DNA of 16,385 nucleotides from positions 1 to 16,385 of the forward strand of contig JAVBSN010000079.1 in NCBI GenBank assembly GCA_031547045.1, written 5' to 3'. The notes under the pieces are model-generated. The model saw only the letters and a list, made by a program, of their open reading frames with translations. It searched no databases and was not told the origin of the DNA. Both the position numbers and the translations under genes were made by a program. The DNA comes from JAVBSN01 sp031547045. Lineage in GTDB: Bacteria > Bacillota > Clostridia > Lachnospirales > Lachnospiraceae. Numbering within the stretch: the stretch's first letter is position 1; every line of letters starts with the position of its first letter. Positions 1 to 7,698 of the stretch are shown in pieces.

Positions 1-1
1 G

Positions 2-355
2 CAAAGGATAAATAAACAGGAAATTATCTTTAAGGGAAAGGAAGCACTAGAAGGCTACGAAGATTTGGTGTTTGTTACAAGAAACAATAAGCCAACAAAC
101 CAGTTTCTTGTAAAAGAATGTATTGAATTGATTATTAAAAACATTCAGAAGGAAGATTCTAAGTTTAAATATTTTGCATCACATACATTTAGACATACAT
201 TTGCAACAAGGGCAATTGAAAATGGAGTACAACCCAAGACACTCCAAAAATTGCTTGGACATGGTACGCTTCAAATGACTATGGATTTATATTGTCACGT
301 AACAGAAGATACTTTGTTTGAAGAAATGCAGAAGATGGAGCAAAAAAGGGCATAG
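2..355 (+). CDS. Tyrosine recombinase/integrase, C-terminal part (cut by window edge)
   Basis: The frame is open from the left edge, so this is the C-terminal part (117 codons visible) of a longer gene whose start lies outside the window. The visible part matches the catalytic end of the tyrosine (phage/ICE) integrase family: an H-x-x-R box in HTFRHTFATR, then LLGHGTLQMT and the Tyr nucleophile in MDLYCHV. These enzymes cut and rejoin DNA through a covalent Tyr-DNA bond. The TTG at 65 is only an internal codon, because the same frame continues upstream with integrase-like residues. The spacing of the HxxR, GH and Tyr boxes resembles conjugative-element and phage integrases (Tn916 Int type), but XerC/D-like proteins cannot be excluded from this fragment. 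The gene is intact at its 3' end and is followed by a tandem repeat and then pyrE, which suggests the border of a mobile element. Confidence 0.9.
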   Translation, partial: QRINKQEIIFKGKEALEGYEDLVFVTRNNKPTNQFLVKECIELIIKNIQKEDSKFKYFASHTFRHTFATRAIENGVQPKTLQKLLGHGTLQMTMDLYCHVTEDTLFEEMQKMEQKRA

Positions 356-360
356 TTACA

Positions 361-382
361 AATGGTGTAGTAATGGTGTAGT
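361..382 (+). repeat. Tandem 11-bp repeat just after the integrase stop
   Basis: Two perfect copies of aatggtgtagt stand head to tail (361-371 and 372-382), six bases after the integrase stop codon. Short direct repeats beside an int gene are often integrase arm-binding sites or part of an attachment site. That role is inference here; the other end of the element is not in the window. Confidence 0.5.
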
Positions 383-443
383 AGAGCAAAATTAAGAAAA
401 TACAATAGGTTAAAACCCTATAAAATAAGGAGATAATGAATAT

Positions 444-1118
444 ATGGAACAATATAAGCGCGAATTTATAGAATTTATGATTGACTGTAAGGTTTTAAAG
501 TTTGGTGATTTTACAACTAAGAGTGGTAGGCAAACACCGTTTTTCGTAAACACTGGTTTTTATAGAACTGGTGCACAATTAAAGAGATTAGGTGAATATT
601 ATGCAGAGGCTATTAATTCTACATTTGGTTTAGCGTTTGATGTGTTATTTGGACCAGCATACAAAGGTATTCCACTAAGTGTAGCTACAACAATGGCAAT
701 AGCAGATACTTTTGATGAGGATATAAGATACTGTTCTAACCGTAAAGAAGTTAAGGATCATGGTGATACAGGAATTCTTTTAGGAAGTCCTATAGAAGAT
801 GGTGATAAAATTGTAATAATTGAAGATGTTACAACTGCAGGAACATCTATTGAAGAGACTCTACCAATAGTAAAAGCTCAAGGTAATGTTGATGTATTAG
901 GTCTTGTTGTATCAGTTGATAGAATGGAAAGAGGTCAAGGTAAGAAGAGTGCCTTAACAGAAATCGAAGAGAAATATGGAATTAAGACTACAGCAATTGT
1001 AACTATGGCAGAGGTTGTGGAACATTTATACAATAAGCCATATAGAGGTACAGTAATTATAGATGATGAGATAAAGAAAGCAATTGATGCTTACTATGAT
1101 AAATATGGTGTTAAATAA
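444..1118 (+). CDS. pyrE: Orotate phosphoribosyltransferase
   Basis: This 224-residue cytoplasmic enzyme transfers the phosphoribosyl group of PRPP to orotate, giving OMP in de novo pyrimidine synthesis. The length is normal for the family. It has the PRPP-binding signature IIEDVTTAGTS (about residues 125-135), the flexible catalytic loop RKEVKDHGDTG (about 100-110) and the N-terminal KSGRQTPFFVN segment that contacts orotate. The start is the ATG at 444, with AAGGAG about 11 bases upstream; the ATG at 436 is in another frame. No other pyr gene is in the window, so this is a detached pyrE lying between an integrase and a small membrane protein gene. No PyrR-type attenuator or terminator hairpin is seen in the 88-base gap before it. 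Confidence 0.96.
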   Translation: MEQYKREFIEFMIDCKVLKFGDFTTKSGRQTPFFVNTGFYRTGAQLKRLGEYYAEAINSTFGLAFDVLFGPAYKGIPLSVATTMAIADTFDEDIRYCSNRKEVKDHGDTGILLGSPIEDGDKIVIIEDVTTAGTSIEETLPIVKAQGNVDVLGLVVSVDRMERGQGKKSALTEIEEKYGIKTTAIVTMAEVVEHLYNKPYRGTVIIDDEIKKAIDAYYDKYGVK

Positions 1119-1142
1119 AGCAACTAATTAGATATATTATTT

Positions 1143-1150
1143 AAGGAGGT
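1143..1150 (+). promoter_or_regulatory. Ribosome binding site of the 50-aa membrane protein
   Basis: AAGGAGGT closely matches the anti-Shine-Dalgarno sequence and is spaced seven bases from the ATG at 1158. It is the main evidence that this very short gene is translated. Confidence 0.75.
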
Positions 1151-1157
1151 ATTTTCA

Positions 1158-1310
1158 ATGAATGAGAAAATTTATCATGAAATGAAGAGTGTAGGTGTAT
1201 GGAATCTAGTATTAGGAATAGTATTAGCAGTGGTTGGAGTTGCTATGGGAGTTTTATGTATTATTAATGGTGGAAGATTATTGAAATCAAAATCTGACAT
1301 TATGTTTTAG
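1158..1310 (+). CDS. Small single-pass membrane protein (50 aa), unknown function
   Basis: This short gene has a very good ribosome site (AAGGAGGT, 1143-1150) seven bases before its ATG. It encodes 50 residues: a polar N-terminus (MNEKIYHEMK), one long hydrophobic stretch at about residues 14-37 that is rich in Val, Leu, Gly and Ile, and a basic tail containing GGRLLKSKS. This fits a small inner-membrane protein with one transmembrane helix. It sits 39 bases after pyrE and 18 bases before gltX on the same strand, with no terminator on either side, so it is probably co-transcribed with gltX. I do not recognise a family. The strong Shine-Dalgarno sequence and the membrane-like composition make chance unlikely. 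Confidence 0.72.
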   Translation: MNEKIYHEMKSVGVWNLVLGIVLAVVGVAMGVLCIINGGRLLKSKSDIMF

Positions 1311-1328
1311 TTAAGGAGAAAGAGAAAG

Positions 1329-2786
1329 TTGAGTAAGATTAGAACAAGATTTGCACCAAGCCCTACTGGTAGAATGCATGTAGGTAATTTAAGAACAGCA
1401 TTATATGCATATTTAATTGCAAAGCACGATAATGGTGACTTTTTATTAAGAATAGAAGATACAGACCAAGAAAGGGAACAAGAAGGTGCGGTTGATATAA
1501 TATATCGTACATTAGAGGGAACAGGTCTTATTCATGACGAAGGTCCAGATATTGATAAAGGTTGTGGGCCATATATACAAAGTGAAAGACAAGCACAAGG
1601 CTTATATTTAGAATATGCCAAGAAACTTATTGAAAAGGGTGAAGCATATTATTGTTTTTGTGATAGTGCACGATTAGAAACTTTAAGAACAAATATAAAT
1701 GGTAAAGAAGTTTCAAGATATGATAAGCATTGCTTACATCTTAGTAAAGAAGAAATTGAAGAGAAACTAGCTAGTGGCATGCCATATGTTATTAGACAAA
1801 ATAATAATCCAGAAGGTGTTACAAGTTTTGAAGATGAAATATATGGAACAATTACTGTAGATAATAGTGAACTTGACGATATGATACTTATAAAATCAGA
1901 TGGATACCCTACTTATAATTTTGCTAATGTTGTAGATGATCATTTAATGGGAATAACACATGTTGTTCGTGGACAAGAATATCTATCATCATCACCAAAA
2001 TATAATAGGTTATATGAGGCATTTGGTTGGGAAGTTCCAGTATATGTGCATTGTCCTACAATTACTAATGAAGAGCATCAGAAATTAAGTAAGAGAAGTG
2101 GACATTCTTCATATGAAGATTTATTAGAGCAAGGATTTTTAACAGAGGCTATAGTTAACTTTGTAGCATTACTAGGTTGGAGTCCAGAATCTAATGAAGA
2201 GTTTTTTACATTAGAAGAGTTAGCAAAAGAATTTAACTACAGAAACATATCTAAATCACCAGCAGTATTTGATATGACTAAATTACGTTGGATGAACGGT
2301 GAATATATTAAAAATATGGATATGGATAGATTTAAAGAATTTGTTATGCCATATGTAAATCAAGTTATTACAAGAAAAGTAGAAGATATGGATATGATCT
2401 ATGAGCTTGTAAAGACAAGAATAGAGGTATTCCCAGATGTTAAGGATCATATTGATTTTATAGAAGAATTACCTGACTATAGTATTGATATGTATACTCA
2501 TAAAAAAATGAAGACTAATCCAGAGAATTCATTAGAGATACTTAGAGAAGAATATGAAGTTTTAAAGAATTTTGATGATTGGTCAGTTGATGGCCTTCAT
2601 GACAAACTTATGGAATATATTGCAGGAAAAGAAATAAAGAATGGTACAGGTTTATGGCCTGTTAGAACTGCAGTTTCTGGCAAGCAAATGACTCCTGGTG
2701 GAGCATTTGAAATTATGCATATTCTTGGTAAGGAAGAATCTCTTAGAAGGATGGAAGTAGGTATTGCTAAATTGGAGGTAGCATAA
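1329..2786 (+). CDS. gltX: Glutamyl-tRNA synthetase
   Basis: This 485-residue class I aminoacyl-tRNA synthetase attaches glutamate to tRNA(Glu); in bacteria lacking GlnRS it may also charge tRNA(Gln) for later amidation. The HIGH-type motif is seen in APSPTGRMHVGN (residues 9-20) and the KMSKS-type motif as KLSKR (252-256). An SWIM-like zinc site resembling that of E. coli GltX can be read as C109-x-C111, Y131 and C135. The start is TTG at 1329, ten bases after AAGGAG (1313-1318), and gives the usual N-terminus SKIRTRFAPSPTG. The gene ends directly at the start codon of the helicase gene (TAA 2784-2786, TTG 2787), so the two are translationally linked. There is no room for a T-box leader between it and the small upstream gene. 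Confidence 0.97.
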   Translation: MSKIRTRFAPSPTGRMHVGNLRTALYAYLIAKHDNGDFLLRIEDTDQEREQEGAVDIIYRTLEGTGLIHDEGPDIDKGCGPYIQSERQAQGLYLEYAKKLIEKGEAYYCFCDSARLETLRTNINGKEVSRYDKHCLHLSKEEIEEKLASGMPYVIRQNNNPEGVTSFEDEIYGTITVDNSELDDMILIKSDGYPTYNFANVVDDHLMGITHVVRGQEYLSSSPKYNRLYEAFGWEVPVYVHCPTITNEEHQKLSKRSGHSSYEDLLEQGFLTEAIVNFVALLGWSPESNEEFFTLEELAKEFNYRNISKSPAVFDMTKLRWMNGEYIKNMDMDRFKEFVMPYVNQVITRKVEDMDMIYELVKTRIEVFPDVKDHIDFIEELPDYSIDMYTHKKMKTNPENSLEILREEYEVLKNFDDWSVDGLHDKLMEYIAGKEIKNGTGLWPVRTAVSGKQMTPGGAFEIMHILGKEESLRRMEVGIAKLEVA

Positions 2787-4628
2787 TTGTCAAAAGGTTT
2801 TAATGATTCTCAAAAGCAAGCTATAATTCATCAAGATGGACCTATGCTAGTGCTTGCTGGACCAGGTTCAGGAAAAACAACAGTAATTACTCATAGGGTA
2901 AAATATTTAATTGAACAATATAGAATTATTCCAAATAATATACTTGTTATAACATTTACTAAGGCTGCAGCTATGGAAATGAAACAAAGATTTGATATAT
3001 TAACACAGGGAGCATATGCTCCCTGTACTTTTGGCACATTTCATTCTGTTTTCTTCTACATGTTAAGAGCTGCATATGGCTATACTGTAGATAATATACT
3101 TTCAGAAGATATTAAGTATAAAATATTACATGATATAATTAGGTCGCTTAATCTTGAGTATGAAGATGAAGAAGAATATATAGCAAATGTTATAAGTGAA
3201 ATTAGTTATATAAAAGGAGATATGATTAGTCCTAAAAATTATTATAGTGCTAATTGTGGAGAAGAAGTATTTAGAAAAATATATTATTTATATCAACAGA
3301 ACTTAAGCAAAATGAACAAGCTGGATTTTGATGATATGCTTGTATATTGTTATGAGTTACTTAGTCAAAGACCTGATATATGTAGTAAATGGCAAGAAAA
3401 GTATAAATATATTTTAATAGATGAATTTCAAGATATTAATAAGATTCAATATGAGGTAGTAAAATTATTAGCAGCACCACGAAATAATCTTTTTATAGTT
3501 GGAGATGATGATCAATCTATATATGGATTTAGAGGTGCTAAACCAGAAATAATGCTAAATATATCAAATGATTATGCTGATATTAAGCAGATATTGTTAG
3601 ATATTAATTATAGATGCAGCAAAGAAATTGTAAGTGGTTCATTAAAGGTAATAGGGAATAATACAAAGAGATATAATAAAATTATAAATAATAGTAATCC
3701 TAATTGTGAACCTATACACATACACTATGCAAATAATCAAATAGAAGAAAATAATAATATTATTAGGCAAATAAGAGATTATAATGAAAAAGGAATAGCT
3801 TATAAAGATATGGCTATTATATATAGATTGAATACTCAACCTAGATGTATTGTTAATAAGTTAATGGAGTATAATCTTCCTTTTAAGATGAGAGATAAGA
3901 TACCTAATATATATGATCATTTTATTTCCAAAAATATATTTGATTATATTAATGCAGCACTAGGAAATAGAGAAAGAAGTTTATTTCTTAGAATATTAAA
4001 TAAACCTAATAGATATTTAAAAAGGTATATTCTATCTGATAGTTATATTGATTTTAAAGAATTAAGAAAGTATGTAGAAGGTAAGAGCTGGGCTATAGAT
4101 AATCTTTATAAATTAGAATATGATTTAAAGATGTTAGCTAAGTTAAAGCCATATGCAGCAATTAATTTTATTAGAAAAGCTATAGGATATGATGAATATA
4201 TAAAAGAATACTCTGAGTATAGACATATAAATGCAGATGATTTGTATGATACCTTAGATGAATTAATGGAAAATGCCAAAAATTTTGAGAATTATGAAGA
4301 TTGGTTTAATTATATTGAAGAATATAAAAATAAACTGTTGGAACAAGTCAAGAATAATGGTAAAATAAACAGTGATGGCATTACGGTAACAACCATGCAT
4401 AGTGCCAAAGGATTGGAATATGATGTGGTATTTATCATTGAAGCAAATGAGGGAATAGTACCATATAAGAAAGCAGTTAAGCAATCAGACATAGAAGAAG
4501 AGAGAAGGATGTTTTATGTGTCTATGACAAGAGCAAAGAAACATCTTCATATATATTCTTTAAAACATTTATATAATAAGGATTTGGAGACATCAAGGTT
4601 TTTACTGGAATTATTAGATGATGATTAG
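2787..4628 (+). CDS. UvrD/Rep-family ATP-dependent DNA helicase (superfamily 1A)
   Basis: This 613-residue protein carries the full SF1A helicase motif series: Walker A GPGSGKT (25-31), Walker B/motif II LIDEFQD (about 210-216), motif III VGDDDQSIYGFRGA (about 238-251), motif IV INYRCS, motif V TMHSAKGLEYDVVF (about 535-548) and motif VI RRMFYVSMTRAKK (about 573-585). Such enzymes unwind DNA 3' to 5' in repair, replication restart and removal of bound proteins. It is shorter than typical PcrA/UvrD (about 700-750 residues) and lacks their C-terminal tail, so it is probably a second UvrD-like helicase and not PcrA itself. The TTG start immediately follows the gltX stop, and its GGAGGT ribosome site (2774-2779) lies inside gltX. 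The coding region is very AT-rich, with many AUA codons, more so than pyrE or purL. Confidence 0.93.
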   Translation: MSKGFNDSQKQAIIHQDGPMLVLAGPGSGKTTVITHRVKYLIEQYRIIPNNILVITFTKAAAMEMKQRFDILTQGAYAPCTFGTFHSVFFYMLRAAYGYTVDNILSEDIKYKILHDIIRSLNLEYEDEEEYIANVISEISYIKGDMISPKNYYSANCGEEVFRKIYYLYQQNLSKMNKLDFDDMLVYCYELLSQRPDICSKWQEKYKYILIDEFQDINKIQYEVVKLLAAPRNNLFIVGDDDQSIYGFRGAKPEIMLNISNDYADIKQILLDINYRCSKEIVSGSLKVIGNNTKRYNKIINNSNPNCEPIHIHYANNQIEENNNIIRQIRDYNEKGIAYKDMAIIYRLNTQPRCIVNKLMEYNLPFKMRDKIPNIYDHFISKNIFDYINAALGNRERSLFLRILNKPNRYLKRYILSDSYIDFKELRKYVEGKSWAIDNLYKLEYDLKMLAKLKPYAAINFIRKAIGYDEYIKEYSEYRHINADDLYDTLDELMENAKNFENYEDWFNYIEEYKNKLLEQVKNNGKINSDGITVTTMHSAKGLEYDVVFIIEANEGIVPYKKAVKQSDIEEERRMFYVSMTRAKKHLHIYSLKHLYNKDLETSRFLLELLDDD

Positions 4629-4650
4629 CTCATGAGGGGTTATTGTAACT

Positions 4651-5997
4651 ATGGAATTTAGCAGTGTAACATTTTTGTTTGTATTTTTTCCTATAATATT
4701 AATAGCATATTATAGTGTTCCTAAGTATTTGAAGAATACAGTTCTTCTTATAGGAAGCCTATTGTTTTATAGTTTAGGAAAGCCAATATATTTATTGATA
4801 ATTATATTGGCCATTTGTATTGCATATTTACAAGGTTTAATAATAAGAAAATATAATAAAATAAATAGAAAAAAGAAATCTAGAAACACCTTAATATTTG
4901 GAATTATAATAAATTGCACTATGTTAATAGTGTTTAGGTATTTTATACCACTTCCATTTGGAATGACTATATTTACTATGCAGATAATGTCATATCTAAT
5001 TGATGTATATAGAGGAGAGGGCAAGGCAAAAGAAAATCCATTAGATTTAGCTTTGTATATATCAATGTTTACTCAAATAGTTGCAGGTCCAGTTTTAAAA
5101 TATCAAATAATGGAAAATCAAATTAATTATAGAGATGAATCGGTAGAGAAGTTTGCAATTGGTGCAAGAAAATTCATTATTGGGTTAGCAAAAAAAATGA
5201 TATTTGCTAATACTATGTTAGATCTATTTAATCAGTTAAAGGATTTAAAGACATATGATAATTCGGTGGTTTTATCATGGATATGTGGAATTACTTATAT
5301 GTTGTATGTATATTATAATTTTAGTGGATACACAGATTTAGCAACAGGATTAGCTAATATGTTTAGTTTTGAATATCCAGCTAACTTTAATTATCCATAT
5401 ATATCAAGAAGTATTACAGAATTTTGGCAAAGATGGAATGTATTATTGGTGTCTTGGTTTAAAGAATATGTATTTAATCCTCTAGGTGGTAATAAAAATA
5501 AAAAAATTAGAATTATTGTTAGTACCTTAATTACATGGATTCTTATTGGAATGTGGCATGGAACAACTATTAACTTTTTATTATGGGGATTATTTTATGC
5601 AATTATAATTATATTTGAAAGATTGTTTGTGGGAAGGATATTAGAAAAATTACCTAAGATTATAGGAAAAATATATACTCTATTTTTAATAAATATAGGA
5701 TGGGTTATTTTTGCTTATGATGATATGGGACAAATGTTAAATACATTTAAAAATATGTTTTTTGCAAATGGATTACCTATATGGAATTCATTGACCACAT
5801 ATTATTTAATATCTTATGGTGTAATATTTATAATATTAATTATTTCTTCAACACCATATATAACAGTATTTGTTACGACATTTATGAAAACATTAAGTAA
5901 GTCTAATAAACGATTTGAAGTGTTTGGATGTGTTGTTGAACCTCTTTACTTTTTATTGTTATTAGTAATGTCAGTGTCCTTTATGGTTAGTAGATAA
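4651..5997 (+). CDS. MBOAT-family membrane O-acyltransferase (AlgI/DltB-like)
   Basis: This 448-residue polytopic membrane protein belongs to the MBOAT family. In extracytoplasmic O-acylation systems such proteins pass acetyl or other acyl groups from a cytoplasmic donor across the membrane to a partner enzyme. It shows the family's N-terminal FFPIILIAYY segment, QIVAGPVLK (142-150), YNFSGYTDLATGLA (222-235), the FWQRW...WFKEYVFNPLGG block (259-280), and MWHGTTINFLLWG with the core His at 303. The block normally reads RWH; here it is RWN (Asn263, codon AAT). The start is ATG 4651, with a GAGGGG ribosome site, 22 bases after the helicase stop. The gene downstream encodes a DHHW/AlgJ-like secreted protein, the usual partner, 17 bases away. 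The acceptor is probably a surface polysaccharide or wall polymer, but no glycan genes nearby identify it. Confidence 0.93.
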   Translation: MEFSSVTFLFVFFPIILIAYYSVPKYLKNTVLLIGSLLFYSLGKPIYLLIIILAICIAYLQGLIIRKYNKINRKKKSRNTLIFGIIINCTMLIVFRYFIPLPFGMTIFTMQIMSYLIDVYRGEGKAKENPLDLALYISMFTQIVAGPVLKYQIMENQINYRDESVEKFAIGARKFIIGLAKKMIFANTMLDLFNQLKDLKTYDNSVVLSWICGITYMLYVYYNFSGYTDLATGLANMFSFEYPANFNYPYISRSITEFWQRWNVLLVSWFKEYVFNPLGGNKNKKIRIIVSTLITWILIGMWHGTTINFLLWGLFYAIIIIFERLFVGRILEKLPKIIGKIYTLFLINIGWVIFAYDDMGQMLNTFKNMFFANGLPIWNSLTTYYLISYGVIFIILIISSTPYITVFVTTFMKTLSKSNKRFEVFGCVVEPLYFLLLLVMSVSFMVSR

Positions 5998-6014
5998 AAT
6001 AAGTTGGTGATAGT

Positions 6015-7127
6015 ATGAAAGATAAGATTACAGTAGGAGTATTTTTAATATTTATTGTTGTATTTTCAGTAGGACATTTATTTGTAAAAGATAAGTCTTT
6101 TTCAAGCACTGAAAATAGATTTTTGAATAGTGTTCCAAAGGTAACTGCTGAAGGTATTGTTTCAGGAGATTATACAGTGGGAATAGATGCTTATTTAAAA
6201 GATCATATAATATTTAGAAATACTCTAATAAAAAATAGAATAAGTGTATTGAGAGCAACAAATATTACAGAAGAGAATGGAGTTTTTTGGGGTCAGAATG
6301 ATAGGCTGTTATTAGACTATAAAAAACCAGACGAGCAATTGGAAAATAATCTAGCTGATATACAAGAGTTTACTGATGGGCTAGGTATAGATTGCACATT
6401 GCTAATTGTACCTACTGCAACAGAAATCTATGCAGAAAAATTACCTAAGAAAGCAGTTTCTTATTCTCAAAAGACAACAATAAAAAATGTTCAAGATACA
6501 CTTGAAGAAAGCTTAAATATAGTAGATGCTACAGAAATTCTTAACCAGCATAAGGATGAATATATATTTTTTAGAACTGACCAGAATTGGACAATGGAAG
6601 GTGCTTATTATGGATATACAGAATTATGTAAGGGACTTAATATTGAACCAACAGCTAAGAATAAGCTTACAAAGACGGTAGGAAGTGATGAGTATTTAGG
6701 AGGATTATACTCTATGGCACCTACTAGAGGACAAAAAGAGGATGATTTGGTTATATATACAAATGGTAGTGGAACTTATAAGGTAGATTACGTAGATGAT
6801 GGTACTAGAGCAACAACATTAATAGAATATGATAATCTAAAATTGAAAGATAAATATTCTGTATTTTTAGATGGAAATCATTCATTGTTAAGAATTAGTA
6901 GTAATGCAAGTAGTAATGAAAATGTATTAATTATTAAAGATTCATATGGACAAGCATTAATTCCATTTTTATGTGATAATTATAGTGATATTCATGTAAT
7001 TGATCTAAGATATTATCATGACAATGTTGATAATTATATTGCTAGAAATGGTATTACTAAAATAATATTTATATATAATGTTGATTTTATAAGTAATGAT
7101 GATAATTTTAGATGGTTAAATCAGTAA
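6015..7127 (+). CDS. DHHW/AlgJ-AlgX-like secreted acyltransferase partner with altered DQNW motif
   Basis: This 370-residue protein has one N-terminal hydrophobic segment (about residues 5-24), so it is probably a membrane-anchored extracytoplasmic protein. Then come the family landmarks: STENRFLNSVPK (31-42), LLIVPTATEIYAEKLP (129-144), the site TDQNWTMEGAYYGY (188-201) and KDSYGQALIPF (309-319) with the presumed Ser nucleophile S310. In the SGNH-like AlgJ/AlgX/DHHW family, a Ser-His-Asp set moves an acyl group from the MBOAT partner to the polysaccharide, and the His lies in D-x-H-W. Here that motif reads D189-Q190-N191-W192, so the catalytic His position is Asn, as the DNA confirms (gac cag aat tgg). 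Asp and Ser are kept. It is either inactive in the usual chemistry, uses another His, or has another role. A terminator follows at 7142. Confidence 0.85.
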   Translation: MKDKITVGVFLIFIVVFSVGHLFVKDKSFSSTENRFLNSVPKVTAEGIVSGDYTVGIDAYLKDHIIFRNTLIKNRISVLRATNITEENGVFWGQNDRLLLDYKKPDEQLENNLADIQEFTDGLGIDCTLLIVPTATEIYAEKLPKKAVSYSQKTTIKNVQDTLEESLNIVDATEILNQHKDEYIFFRTDQNWTMEGAYYGYTELCKGLNIEPTAKNKLTKTVGSDEYLGGLYSMAPTRGQKEDDLVIYTNGSGTYKVDYVDDGTRATTLIEYDNLKLKDKYSVFLDGNHSLLRISSNASSNENVLIIKDSYGQALIPFLCDNYSDIHVIDLRYYHDNVDNYIARNGITKIIFIYNVDFISNDDNFRWLNQ

Positions 7128-7141
7128 GTAGTATAGAATAT

Positions 7142-7180
7142 AAAAAGACTATGTTTTCAGGTTGAAAACATAGTCTTTTT
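7142..7180. terminator. Bidirectional rho-independent terminator between the acyltransferase operon and the DUF1292 gene
   Basis: A perfect 17-bp stem (7142-7158 with 7164-7180) has a 5-base loop and is flanked by an A-run on the left and a T-run on the right. It can therefore stop transcription arriving from either of the two convergent genes (ends at 7127 on + and 7195 on -). Confidence 0.95.
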
Positions 7181-7194
7181 ATGTGAATGTTTAA

Positions 7195-7518
7195 TTATTC
7201 TTCTTCGTCCATCTCGTTGAATTGTTCTTCATCAAGTAATTGATCGAAAGCATCAGCAACTGCTTCATATTCTTCTTCGTCTTCTATATCGATTAATTCT
7301 AGCTCGTCTTCATCAACTACTTCGTAGCCATATAAGAATACTTCACCTTCTTCAAAATCGCCATAAGGCTCAGTAGGAAGTAAAGCTATATAATCTTTTC
7401 CGTTAACAGGAAATGTAGCAACTATGGCACAATCAACATCGCCATCCTCAAATTGAAGAGTGATAATTTCTTCACATTCGCCACAATCACAATCTTCATC
7501 ATGTAAAAAATCAGACAT
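7195..7518 (-). CDS. DUF1292 acidic protein with N-terminal Cys cluster
   Basis: This 107-residue protein is very acidic and matches the DUF1292 pattern: a beta-rich core with ITLQFEDGDVDCAIVATF, DYIALLP and EVFLYGYEV, and a Glu/Asp-rich C-terminal tail (EEEYEAVADAFDQLL). The family is widespread in Firmicutes and its biochemical role is unknown; I do not assign one. The start is the ATG at 7518, with AGAGGT upstream on the minus strand, driven by a good promoter (7551-7579). An added feature is the N-terminal C10-x-C12-x-x-C15 cluster (residues CDCGEC), which could bind a metal or form a disulfide. It ends at the terminator shared with the acyltransferase operon. It is cytoplasmic, with no signal peptide or membrane segment. 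Confidence 0.88.
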   Translation of the reverse strand: MSDFLHDEDCDCGECEEIITLQFEDGDVDCAIVATFPVNGKDYIALLPTEPYGDFEEGEVFLYGYEVVDEDELELIDIEDEEEYEAVADAFDQLLDEEQFNEMDEEE

Positions 7519-7550
7519 TTAAATATACCTCTTTTCTGTAGAATAAGTTA

Positions 7551-7579
7551 AATATACTAAAAGGTTATCTAATTGTCAA
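7551..7579 (-). promoter_or_regulatory. Sigma-A promoter of the DUF1292 gene
   Basis: On the minus strand TTGACA (7579-7574), a 17-base spacer (7573-7557) and TATATT (7556-7551) make a near-consensus promoter. It points at the ATG at 7518 and leaves a short leader of about 25 bases. Confidence 0.85.
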
Positions 7580-7617
7580 TGTAGTAAATAAAAAATATAT
7601 TAAATATACGAAAACAC

Positions 7618-7646
7618 TTGACTTTGTGGCAGTATGAAAATAAAAT
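7618..7646 (+). promoter_or_regulatory. Sigma-A promoter of the Gly-Asn-Arg repeat protein gene
   Basis: TTGACT (7618-7623), a 17-base spacer and TAAAAT (7641-7646) match the sigma-A consensus well. It lies about 45 bases before the start codon, divergent from the DUF1292 promoter, and no operator-like palindrome is obvious between the two. Confidence 0.8.
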
Positions 7647-7698
7647 ATTATAAGTGGCATATGTCGCATAAAAAATAACATACATTGAGAGGAGAACA

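Noticed and set aside
1311..1328. T-box leader before gltX
   Set aside because: The gap is only 18 bases and holds just the AAGGAG ribosome site.
3642..5024. Minus-strand frames inside the helicase and MBOAT genes
   Set aside because: They are antisense to well-supported conserved genes, are AT-rich and hydrophobic by composition, and lack ribosome sites.
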